From: CAYYYG01 sp964591375
GTDB lineage: Bacteria; Patescibacteriota; Microgenomatia; UBA1406; GWC2-37-13
Length of the DNA: 64,000 nucleotides
Direction of reading: 5' to 3'
NCBI GenBank assembly: GCA_964591375.1
Contig: CAZQAU010000003.1
Span: forward strand, 14,683 to 78,682
The notes under the pieces: generated by a model
Told to the model about the DNA's origin: nothing
Seen by the model: the letters and a program-made list of their open reading frames with translations, nothing else
Databases searched by the model: none
Shown: positions 8,489-16,434 of the stretch, piece by piece
Position numbering within the stretch: the first letter of the stretch is position 1
How the letters are laid out: every line of letters starts with the position of its first letter
Translations under genes and position numbers: made by a program

Positions 8489-11297
8489 AGGAATAGGTCC
8501 AGATGTCATGTGGGTAGACGAAGGAGGATTCATGAACGAAGATTTGTTCTTGAATGTGATCGTGCCTATTTTAGAAATGCTTCGATGTGTTCTCATTATC
8601 ACATCCACATTAGTAGATATGTGGAATTATTTAACAGAACTAATTAATTTGAAAGATCCTGCCACAGGAAAATTTGTGTTTAATACATATCAACTTACAT
8701 TGATATGTGACCGTTGTATGAAATCTGACAATCCTGAAGATTGTAGGCATAAGTTATATGAAATACCTCCACACAAAGCCTCTCATAAGCTTGATTTAGT
8801 CAAGCTTATGTATGGAAAGAACATTCAATTGTTGCAAAGAGAATCTATGTAAGGTTATTTAGTATACTATTAAGTAAAATGACTTTGACAAAAATATATA
8901 TTTTAAAAGGGGTGTGATAGGAGCTTCAAGAAACAATTCACTGGACCCCAGAGACATAGAAGCATTCAAAAACTCACCGTTATTTGATTGGAAAACAGAG
9001 AAAAATATTGAGCCTCCCAGACATGTTTTCATTGGTTGCGATCCAAATGCAATGGGAGGAAACGAACAATCCTATACTGCTACCGTTATGGTAGATGGTC
9101 GTGTGGTGGTAAGATACTCAAAAGAAAACATACTTTATAAAAATACAATCAAAAACATAAGCACATACTACAAAAATATCATTATGTGTATACGATGGCT
9201 GCTTCTCCTTTTCTCTTTTTGGCATTTCTTCGTTCGTAATCGTCCATCTCTCTATTGCGTTCGGCCGAGTTGTAAAACCCTACATACATGGGATATGTGC
9301 GAATTGTTTTAGTGAGCAAATAGATGTTCATGATAGAATGGCTGTTAGGAATAGCACATCCAGTTATATATGCATCGTATGATTGTTGCAGTCCGGGCTG
9401 TTTCTGTCCTCCATACATAAATTCCAATGCTCTAGCTGGAAACGCAATCTTCAATCCCTTTTCTGTGGTGTTGCAATGATAATTAAATATTCCTGGAGAC
9501 CATAGCAAAAACGCCATCAGCAATGCATCTTCTGCATCTTTTTTGGCAGGAGAGGGTTTAGGAATATACTTTTTGCTGTTAATACCATCAATCAACAAAT
9601 ACTCAAAAGCAGCTTGGATGTCTGGTCCTTTCAGTCTCTTGTATTTGTTCGGAATCTGTTTGTTATCGGGTATCTTGGTATCGTTTGTATACGCTTGTTC
9701 GTAGAACGAAACAGCTGCATTTTTTCGCTTGTCAGTAGAATTCCTCAACTTATTTATCAAAACATCTTTGTTGATCTGTGGACTAACCGGTTTCTCGTCC
9801 TGGGCTTTAAAATTTTTGAACAATCTAATATTATCTAACTTCTCTTTCCACTGCTCTACGGAAATTATCGAAGGCAATGCTATTTTTCTTATCATATATA
9901 ATACATTCTCACCAAGAAAAGGCTCCCCCTTTGCATTGCAATTCGATACAAACTCATCTATGACAGCCTCTACAATTATCATTATGTATTTGTACCGCGT
10001 TTGCACATATTCTTGGTCGTTTTTCTCTGGGGGAAACAGCATCAGATACATCCAGTCGTTTTCACATCGCTCTTTTTCATACAAATCTACTTTGTGTCTG
10101 ATTCTAGTTGCTAGATCAATGGCGTCTTTGTCAGCATATTTGATGGCTTCTGTAATGTTTATTCCCAGTCTGGTCAGTTGCAGACCTGCTGGAGTCAAAT
10201 TCTTTCCTGCTTGCAGTTGTTCTGATAGTTCTTGAGTTTCTATTTCTGCTTGTTTCTTTTTCTCCTCGATCTTATTGTTGATAGTGATTTGTCGTTTAGC
10301 CAACAAAATGTCAGAAGTAGCTATTTTGATTTTGACATTTTCTAAGTCACTTTTTTCAATACTATTAGCTTGATTTGATACACTGATAATTTCGCCATCC
10401 TCTTGATGTTCACTTACTTTCATTTTTTCTTTAAAAAGGTCGTGGGACTTGAAAGCTCGACTGGACGTAAGACTTTTTTTGGAATGCCTAAAGTTTTTCT
10501 TTGGTTTATGCTTTTTATATATTAATATTATTTATTTTTTGTGCACGATTGATTAATCAAATTGCTTTTGGGAATGTTCTAAACGAAAAAAATTATTATT
10601 TTGTATATGAATGATCGAAACCTAACAAATATGGAATTTAATTATTTTTAAAAATTAATTAGAATTTACAAAACTATGCCAAAAGTTTATAGACTTTATT
10701 CTTGCCATACGAACACATCCATGGCTAAAGAAAGCAAAGATTATATACATTGGCGAAAGGAATACCGGCCAAGTCAGTGCCTTCCATGGATCTGTCATAC
10801 AACAAATTGAAAGGGCCGATTCTTTGAAGGACAACTGCAAGCCTGATGCTGGAGTGTGGACGGATAAAGGAAGGAAAATCCAGTATCTCAAAAACGCAAA
10901 CGATGTTCTTAGTCGAAGAGGACTACGCAAATTAAAAGACTTGATTGTGATTCCAGACGCCAATGAAAAAGAAGAAAGTCGGCGCATTGATATGATGAAT
11001 TTATTAGAGCAACAGCTATTCAATATCCAGCCTGTCAAATCAAGAAACAATTCTGAATTGGTCCCATCGTTTACTGGATGGAGTGGCAAAGTGGGCCCTG
11101 ATGGAAAGATAGACCCTAAGAAGAATGACGATCTTGCCTTTGCCTTTTTCATGACCATGTATTGGATGGTAGCATTTATAAGAGGAGACGTAGACGTTTC
11201 TACAATGTCTACCTTTGCCAAGAAATCCCGTACTGAATATTTGAACTACCAAAGAGAATCTGCCGTTTACAAACTGCCTTCTGCACTTACTCGTTAA
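8489..11297 (+). CDS. Terminase large subunit (packaging ATPase-nuclease), spliced, 5' part missing
   Basis: Visible exons: 8489-8848, 8910-9108, 10439-10466 and 10663-11297; all junction phases agree and every intron is GT...AG. Exon 1 carries the Walker B motif (VMWVDEGGF), the coupling motif (IITSTL) and a C-x2-C/C-H cluster typical of herpes terminases. Exon 2 carries the first nuclease Asp (FIGCDPNAMGG); the 28-base microexon encodes VVGLESSTG; exon 4 carries the second acidic residue (YIGERNTGQ) and the final Asp pair (KNDDLAFAFF), matching the Asp-Glu-Asp triad of the RNase H-like UL15 nuclease. About 406 residues are visible against roughly 700 in relatives, and the Walker A exon is not found in the window. 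It should cut and pump concatemeric DNA into procapsids in the nucleus. Confidence 0.9.
8849..8909 (+). other. Terminase intron A (61 nt)
   Basis: The donor is GTAAGG and the acceptor AG lies at 8908-8909. Removing it joins ...QRESM to GVIGASRNN in frame; without splicing the exon 1 frame stops at once (TAA at 8850-8852). The very short length is typical of compact protist or viral spliceosomal introns. Confidence 0.8.
9109..10438 (+). other. Terminase intron B (1330 nt) containing a whole antisense gene
   Basis: The donor is GTAAGA at 9109. The acceptor AG at 10437-10438 is preceded by a CTTAC branch-like sequence and a T-rich tract. The intron encloses the minus-strand gene 9182-10423 completely; that gene's start codon is only 15 bases from the splice acceptor. 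Confidence 0.8.
9182..10423 (-). CDS. Hypothetical protein nested in a terminase intron
   Basis: A 413-residue protein on the strand opposite the terminase and lying wholly inside its second intron. Residues about 30 to 80 are predicted coiled coil (KIEEKKKQAEIETQELSEQL). The rest is mixed helical, with a C-terminal basic tail (YERRNAKKRKGE) that may be a nuclear signal. I do not recognise the family. The position recalls herpesvirus UL16/UL17, packaging and tegument genes that lie antisense in the UL15 intron, so a packaging role is a reasonable guess from location alone; there is no visible sequence similarity to support homology. Confidence 0.8.
   Translation of the reverse strand: MKVSEHQEDGEIISVSNQANSIEKSDLENVKIKIATSDILLAKRQITINNKIEEKKKQAEIETQELSEQLQAGKNLTPAGLQLTRLGINITEAIKYADKDAIDLATRIRHKVDLYEKERCENDWMYLMLFPPEKNDQEYVQTRYKYIMIIVEAVIDEFVSNCNAKGEPFLGENVLYMIRKIALPSIISVEQWKEKLDNIRLFKNFKAQDEKPVSPQINKDVLINKLRNSTDKRKNAAVSFYEQAYTNDTKIPDNKQIPNKYKRLKGPDIQAAFEYLLIDGINSKKYIPKPSPAKKDAEDALLMAFLLWSPGIFNYHCNTTEKGLKIAFPARALEFMYGGQKQPGLQQSYDAYITGCAIPNSHSIMNIYLLTKTIRTYPMYVGFYNSAERNREMDDYERRNAKKRKGEAAIVYT
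10467..10662 (+). other. Terminase intron C (196 nt)
   Basis: The donor is GTAAGA at 10467, with a CCTAAC branch-point match near 10621 and an acceptor AG at 10661-10662. It follows a 28-base microexon (10439-10466) that ends in phase 1; the downstream exon begins with two bases that complete a Gln codon, restoring the frame into FTKLCQKFIDF. Confidence 0.8.
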
Positions 11298-11344
11298 CAA
11301 AAAACAATGTACTTTTATAATATTGTAAATTACATAATGTATAT

Positions 11345-12457
11345 TCAATTGAACTCGTTCATTTTCGGCTTTGCCTTGTATGTAAGCGAGATTTTTTTAA
11401 TTTTTTGTGGATTGTACCACGGATCTGTCTTGTCCATAGACAAAGACGGGAAAGTTTCAGCCATTCCCAATACAATTTCATCCGAAATATTGCTTGCGTT
11501 TGCACAAAAAAAATTAATAAAATAGGTAATGGCTCTGTCCATTTTATCTTCCTCGGCTATAATATTGGCTTGGTTACTCAAAAACTTGTCCAATGAAGCA
11601 TCGTATCCAATCTTTTCAATCACAGAAGCCTTTGCAAAAGTGCTGTACTTGAGCATAATTAGGAATCCAGTCACTGGGAATTTGCATTTGGTGCAAAACA
11701 AAAATGTTTTGACTTGGATTTCTGGGTCAGCAGTCTTCTTTGCAGTATGCACTACTATCTTCACATCTTTCGTAGCCGCCTCCCCACAAACAAAGCATTT
11801 GGTATCAGGAATTTCCTTTCCATTCACAATCTCGTCTGCAGCCAAACAATTCTCTACAAAAGTATACATATTCGTATACGGTGTGCCATTGTTCTTGAAC
11901 AATGTAGTCTCGGTCATGTTGGTCAGCTTCTGATTTTTCATCTCTTGCTCTTTCATAAACATCAAATTGCAGATTCCAGTCACAATCACTTTCAGCAAAT
12001 AAAAGTTGTACTGCCATGCATTAACCATAAATTCTTTCACGATAGGATTGTCGTATACATCCAAATACAACTGCTTGGCTCCCAACCCAACCATGCAAGA
12101 ATATTCGATGTATGCTCTAATGCATTTTTGCTTCTCTTTAATGTTGGGGAAAAAATCCAAGATTGATTTGATTGATTCTTTCGTTGCCATCAAGTCCTGC
12201 TTAATATTTTCAGCAATTTCAGTAAAACAGGCTTCCGTCGAAGCATTGTTATATTTATTTACTGTTCGATATGTCTTCCAAAAATTTTGGATGGGTTCGT
12301 TGTTTGGTTTGATAAATTCGCTGGACAAACTATCGTTGCTGTACATATTAAATTTTTCAAAATAGATACATTTGTCAAATTGGGTAAGTGCATTGTCAAA
12401 CTGTTTCTGATCACATAAAAAATCAAATTGTAGCCACTCTTTGCTAAGTTCTGACAT
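11345..12457 (-). CDS. Hypothetical protein with two CxxC zinc-type pairs
   Basis: A 370-residue, mainly helical protein converging on the terminase 3' end. Two Cys pairs, CFVCGE near residue 220 and CTKC near residue 255, could form one zinc site. No catalytic motif or membrane segment is present. Being next to the terminase and carrying paired CxxC motifs recalls the herpesvirus packaging accessory protein UL32, but that is a contextual suggestion and I see no alignable sequence. The gene diverges from the 7-TM gene at 12839 across a 381-base region that carries repeats. Confidence 0.75.
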   Translation of the reverse strand: MSELSKEWLQFDFLCDQKQFDNALTQFDKCIYFEKFNMYSNDSLSSEFIKPNNEPIQNFWKTYRTVNKYNNASTEACFTEIAENIKQDLMATKESIKSILDFFPNIKEKQKCIRAYIEYSCMVGLGAKQLYLDVYDNPIVKEFMVNAWQYNFYLLKVIVTGICNLMFMKEQEMKNQKLTNMTETTLFKNNGTPYTNMYTFVENCLAADEIVNGKEIPDTKCFVCGEAATKDVKIVVHTAKKTADPEIQVKTFLFCTKCKFPVTGFLIMLKYSTFAKASVIEKIGYDASLDKFLSNQANIIAEEDKMDRAITYFINFFCANASNISDEIVLGMAETFPSLSMDKTDPWYNPQKIKKISLTYKAKPKMNEFN

Positions 12458-12838
12458 ACTTTTTTTGGTTCGGATTTGTAAAAAATCAAAAGTTTTTTGA
12501 GTTTCCCGAATTCAAAAAAGTTAACCTCGTGTTTCAATTCAACAAGAAAATTGGAAATATAAAAATGGAATTTTGAATTCCAAACGGCCAAAAATCCAAA
12601 CGCCCAAAAAGCCAAAAAGTTAACCTCGTGGTTGGAATTAGCAAAAAAATTGAAAATATAAAAATGGAATTTTGGGTTCAATAATTCAAAAAAAACCGCT
12701 TTTCCAAAGGACTGTTTTTTGTTTTAAATCACGATATAAAACCCAAAAGAGGGTTTTGTTTATTGAAAAAATTAATTTTACTTTTTTCGATATTTGAATA
12801 AATAAAATAATTCCAATCTGGCACTATTAATAATATTC
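12458..12838. repeat. Divergent intergenic region with a duplicated ~62-bp element and a hairpin
   Basis: No gene is seen here. Two imperfect direct copies lie at about 12514-12575 and 12614-12675, each beginning AAAAAGTTAACCTCGTG and ending AAATATAAAAATGGAATTTT, with starts about 100 bases apart. A small inverted repeat follows at 12738-12757 (AAAACCC, 6-base loop, GGGTTTT). The region separates two divergent genes, so it may hold promoter elements or a replication signal. Confidence 0.6.
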
Positions 12839-13876
12839 ATGAATGATCAGGCAAAAAGGATACTATATACCTCGACTATCCTAATTATTGCAGCGGAATT
12901 ACAGACTTTTATACAGTTTTTGCCTAAAATGTATATGAATATATTTAGCATATTTGTCATCTTTTCTCTGATGACATTGTTATACGCTGATTTTGTAACT
13001 CGGCTAAAATGGCTGCAAAAATCGGCCGGGGTAATTGCTGGAATGAGTGTTTGGATAATATATGGTGCAGTGTATAGCGAAACTTCATACACAATCAACA
13101 TATTATGGATTCAAATACTTCATGATGTGTTGTTAGTACTTGTTATCATAGTCCGGTTAGTTATATCACCCCATTTCTTTTTGAAAAAAAAGAAAACCAT
13201 TCAACGAGGATGTTTTTTTGTATACATTATTCTAATTACTTTGCCATTTGCCAATGCATCATTACCTCTAATGAGTCAAGTAATGACGTTTGTGAGATTG
13301 TTTAACTCTATGATTGTATTTGTAACATGTGAAGCCTGCAAAAAATATATCAAAGACGAATTCAAGCCATGGAATGAGACTCTCTTTATATTATTTTCAT
13401 ACAATTTTTATGTAACTATTTACGCAATGATAGTTGGAATTGTCATTTATATAATTATACTGTTCAAAACATGCAATATGAAGCAAATCTATCAAAATGC
13501 AATCCATCAGTTAAACCCGAAACATAGTGTGATTCATGAAGAACATGATATTTTAAATCAAGACGATATAAAAACAGAAATTGATATGGAAATAACCGAG
13601 GATTCTTACAAAATGGAAGAATATCCACCAACAGACACGCCCGAAACCACTGTATTTACTGTTAGCGACAATCTTGACAATCAGCAACAAAGAAACGAAA
13701 CAATCCCATTAGAAGAACCAATGATATATGATTCACTAAACAAAGACGACTATACTTTGGCGGATTTTAATGATTTTATGAAATCAAAAAATTATTATAC
13801 AACTACGGAAAAAAAAGTTACCGAAGAAGTTGTTACCCAAGAAGACTTAGAGTTATTACAATCTTTTCTTGATTAA
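12839..13876 (+). CDS. Polytopic (about 7-TM) membrane protein with acidic cytoplasmic tail
   Basis: A 345-residue protein. The first 215 residues contain about seven hydrophobic segments (near residues 8-30, 37-53, 62-80, 88-108, 118-140, 148-165 and 178-200). The remaining 130 residues are hydrophilic and acidic with Tyr-containing short motifs. The Lys that anchors retinal in rhodopsins is not evident, so I do not call it a heliorhodopsin. A multi-spanning envelope protein with a long tail is reminiscent in layout of herpesvirus gM, but this is topology only. The start ATG lies at the end of the repeat-bearing intergenic region. Confidence 0.75.
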   Translation: MNDQAKRILYTSTILIIAAELQTFIQFLPKMYMNIFSIFVIFSLMTLLYADFVTRLKWLQKSAGVIAGMSVWIIYGAVYSETSYTINILWIQILHDVLLVLVIIVRLVISPHFFLKKKKTIQRGCFFVYIILITLPFANASLPLMSQVMTFVRLFNSMIVFVTCEACKKYIKDEFKPWNETLFILFSYNFYVTIYAMIVGIVIYIIILFKTCNMKQIYQNAIHQLNPKHSVIHEEHDILNQDDIKTEIDMEITEDSYKMEEYPPTDTPETTVFTVSDNLDNQQQRNETIPLEEPMIYDSLNKDDYTLADFNDFMKSKNYYTTTEKKVTEEVVTQEDLELLQSFLD

Positions 13877-14006
13877 TTTCAAAATTGTTAGTGCTATTTT
13901 TTGCCATATGATTGTGTATTTTAAATATGATATTTTTATTGGATGTGTTGTAATATTTTTGTGATCTGTGGTTAATTATATAAAACAAAAGATTTGTTCT
14001 AAACTA

Positions 14007-15323
14007 ATGGATTCTAGTGAGGATCTTAACCTGAGCATAGATAATGCTAATGGTTCAGTAGCAGAAAGCGAAAGCAGTATTGAAGAAGAAGATTTGCCTT
14101 CGTCTAATGAAGAAGATGAGGAAGAGGAAGAAGAATCATTGATAAACATAGAACAACATTTGAACAGCAATAAATCCACCCAAACAAATATAGAACGAAT
14201 TGGAATTGTTAAACAATTTGTTACTGATTTGCAAACCAAATTCGAGCTTATCACAGAAACCACCATGCAAAACAAGGACAATGCGTCTATATTGCTCGAA
14301 AAAGTACGAAAGAGAAAAGCATTGATGGAACATGCAAGAAATAAAAACATAAAGTATGTTTGGACCCAAAAAAACATCCTCGGCCACTTCAGGGTTAGCT
14401 ATGGGAATCGCAGTAAAATATACAAAGGAATCACCTCTGTATTAAGCGACGTTTTTTTCTCAAATGTCTATGATAAGTATAATCATGCAGAGGAAACTAA
14501 AAAAGGGCCCAAATCAACTGCCCCTGTAAAATACGTAAATGATTCCAAAGATTCAGTAAATCGTTCAAGTTTGATAAAACATATGAAACTTAATCCTCAA
14601 GGAAAAAGCATATGTAAATGTGGCGGCTCTGGACTAATGCATGGCAGAGTGGTTGCTGCCGAAATGGACAGAATGATAAAATGCTACACAACGACAAAAT
14701 ACAATAAAAATATGATCAAATTCTTTGCTGACGAATCTGTTGATGTGGACGCTCCATACCTGCCAGATTTCTGTGTGTTGCGAATCCTAGAAACTCTAGC
14801 CAACTATGGATTTGAGCCTATAGCATCGGAATTTCCTATTTATGACGAACATCTGGGCATAGCCACTTCAATAGATTTCATCTGCATCAAAAAGAACAGT
14901 TTTGACATATGCGTTTTTGAGTTAAAAACGGGCGAAGGATCAAAAGACGATTTTATATGCCCTGACCACAATGCAAAAATGAAAAGTGTATTATCTTCTT
15001 GCGACGATACCCCATTTCACAGAGCATCAGTGCAATTGTTATTCAGTTGCATTATATTGCAACAAAAATACGATATTTGTGTGGATCGTGCGTATGTAAT
15101 ATACTGTTCAGGGCCAAGAAAGGAAGTGCATATGATTCCTTTGCCTATATTTTTCAGAGGAGGTGAAACAAAAACACTCTCAGGAAAGACAATTGTATAT
15201 CCCCCAGAACAAGCAGATAATCTAAGAAAATCTATGTACGAACAGCTTTGCATCGAAATGAAAAGCCGTGAGATCCATCGAACAGAAAACCGTCCTAATA
15301 AAAAACGGTTCAAAAAAGCATAG
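14007..15323 (+). CDS. PD-(D/E)XK nuclease, UL12/lambda-exonuclease-like
   Basis: A 438-residue protein; the ATG at 14007 is preferred over an upstream in-frame GTG. Residues 1-60 are acidic and disordered, including a Glu-rich run. The nuclease core is visible as a His/Glu element near residue 215 (HGRVVAAEMD), motif II GIATSIDFIC near 285 with the catalytic Asp, motif III FELKTGEG near 304 (ExK), and a helix with His and Gln (HRASVQLL) near 337. A small Cys cluster (CKCGGSG) precedes motif I. Herpesvirus alkaline nuclease trims recombination and packaging intermediates and works with a strand-annealing protein. The C-terminus is basic (NKKRFKKA). The nuclease fold is fairly secure; the UL12 equivalence is inferred from the viral context. 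Confidence 0.8.
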   Translation: MDSSEDLNLSIDNANGSVAESESSIEEEDLPSSNEEDEEEEEESLINIEQHLNSNKSTQTNIERIGIVKQFVTDLQTKFELITETTMQNKDNASILLEKVRKRKALMEHARNKNIKYVWTQKNILGHFRVSYGNRSKIYKGITSVLSDVFFSNVYDKYNHAEETKKGPKSTAPVKYVNDSKDSVNRSSLIKHMKLNPQGKSICKCGGSGLMHGRVVAAEMDRMIKCYTTTKYNKNMIKFFADESVDVDAPYLPDFCVLRILETLANYGFEPIASEFPIYDEHLGIATSIDFICIKKNSFDICVFELKTGEGSKDDFICPDHNAKMKSVLSSCDDTPFHRASVQLLFSCIILQQKYDICVDRAYVIYCSGPRKEVHMIPLPIFFRGGETKTLSGKTIVYPPEQADNLRKSMYEQLCIEMKSREIHRTENRPNKKRFKKA

Positions 15324-15419
15324 TATTTTTGTACATAAAATATTAATAAATTAATTTTGAAATAAAACAAACAAATAATCTTATCATGTTCGTAAACCCA
15401 TCTTTTATAAAGTTCAACA

Positions 15420-16130
15420 ATGGATCCGATTGAAAACGAAGAAGAGAACGACCAAGAACCGCCTGTGACAAAGGTCAAAAAAGAAAGAAAAAAGCGCAAG
15501 AGAAAAGAAAAAGTAGAAGATACAAAGCTGGTCGAAGAAGCTAAAAAGAACATGAGGAAAAAAATGAAAAATATGAAACAACGGCAAAAGCGCATAGAAG
15601 ATGGATCTGCCCCTTCTTATGCAGATCAAAACTTTACCTTGGAAGATATTGCTGCATGCATATCAACAAATCACGAAGTGGCCAAGGGGAAGAACTTTCT
15701 TTTGCAAATGCAAAAGCGCCACTTGAAAAAGAAAACAAATGATTTGAATGCGTTTTCAAACATTGTCAAACACATGTCCGACTCAAAACAACTATTAACT
15801 GCAATCAAAACGAATCCTCAGTTTACGGAACGCATAGTAAATCGTCTTGTACAGGAATTTGAAGAAATTGTAGGAGGACTATGTGTAATTCATAATGTAA
15901 TTAGAGAATGCTCTGCATTCAATAGTCAGCTTCGTGCATGGAATATTATTCTTGAGAAAAGATGCAAGGAGACGGAAGAGACTTTTCTCAAAGCACTCTA
16001 TAAATATAAAAATACCGGATTTACTAAGGCATTAGAAAAACACGACATCTTTGCTAATACAAATCCAGTCAATATATTTATTGGTCCCTCTTACAAAGAC
16101 TATGTGTCAACCATAACCCCAGCCAAATAA
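15420..16130 (+). CDS. Basic coiled-coil protein upstream of the capsid gene
   Basis: A 236-residue protein. The first 65 residues are extremely Lys/Arg-rich (KKERKKRKRKEK) with predicted coiled coil, which would serve as a nuclear signal or nucleic-acid contact. Residues about 75 to 190 are helical and the last 45 are mixed. I do not recognise it. Its position directly before the major capsid gene would suit an internal scaffold or DNA-condensing protein, but there is no sequence evidence for either and no protease motif. Confidence 0.7.
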   Translation: MDPIENEEENDQEPPVTKVKKERKKRKRKEKVEDTKLVEEAKKNMRKKMKNMKQRQKRIEDGSAPSYADQNFTLEDIAACISTNHEVAKGKNFLLQMQKRHLKKKTNDLNAFSNIVKHMSDSKQLLTAIKTNPQFTERIVNRLVQEFEEIVGGLCVIHNVIRECSAFNSQLRAWNIILEKRCKETEETFLKALYKYKNTGFTKALEKHDIFANTNPVNIFIGPSYKDYVSTITPAK

Positions 16131-16434
16131 AAATGCCTAAATATAATGTTGTATAAAAATATTATTTTTAGGGACAGTTTTTTTGAGTTTTTTCTTTTTA
16201 AAAATTGTTTATATTGTGCCTAAAAGAATAATAAAAAAGTCTTTTTACCAGGAGTGCATTTGAAAAAGTCTAGTAGACAAAAAAGTCATTGTGTTATATT
16301 TATCCAATACTTTTTTCAATCTCGGCAATATATTTTTCACCAAAAAAATATATTCAAAAACACACATTTAAATAATTATCTACCAAAATATTTACCTGTG
16401 TTTTATAAAATAATACAATCATCGCCATAGAATC
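16131..16434 (+). promoter_or_regulatory. Capsid gene upstream region with TATA box
   Basis: A 304-base AT-rich stretch without a gene. A TTTTATAAAA element at 16401-16410 lies about 25-34 bases before the capsid protein ATG, the spacing expected of a TATA box with a short leader. A T-rich stretch at 16180-16210 may hold the terminator of the preceding gene. Confidence 0.55.

Noticed and set aside
8375..8647. A 90-codon plus-strand frame over the first visible terminase exon
   Set aside because: It reads the Walker B exon in the wrong frame; the correct frame gives GIGPDVMWVDEGGF.
12259..12681. A 140-codon minus-strand frame across the duplicated intergenic element
   Set aside because: It contains the direct repeat as repeated peptide (HFYI.NF), overlaps the N-terminus of the well-supported gene at 11345-12457, and is rich in Phe/Asn as expected of AT-rich non-coding DNA.
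12839..13876. Heliorhodopsin
   Set aside because: Seven hydrophobic segments are present, but I see no retinal-binding Lys in the last helix and no rhodopsin motifs.
15403..15412. TTTTATAAAG as TATA box of the gene at 15420
   Set aside because: It lies only about 10 bases before the ATG, too close for the transcript to include that start codon.
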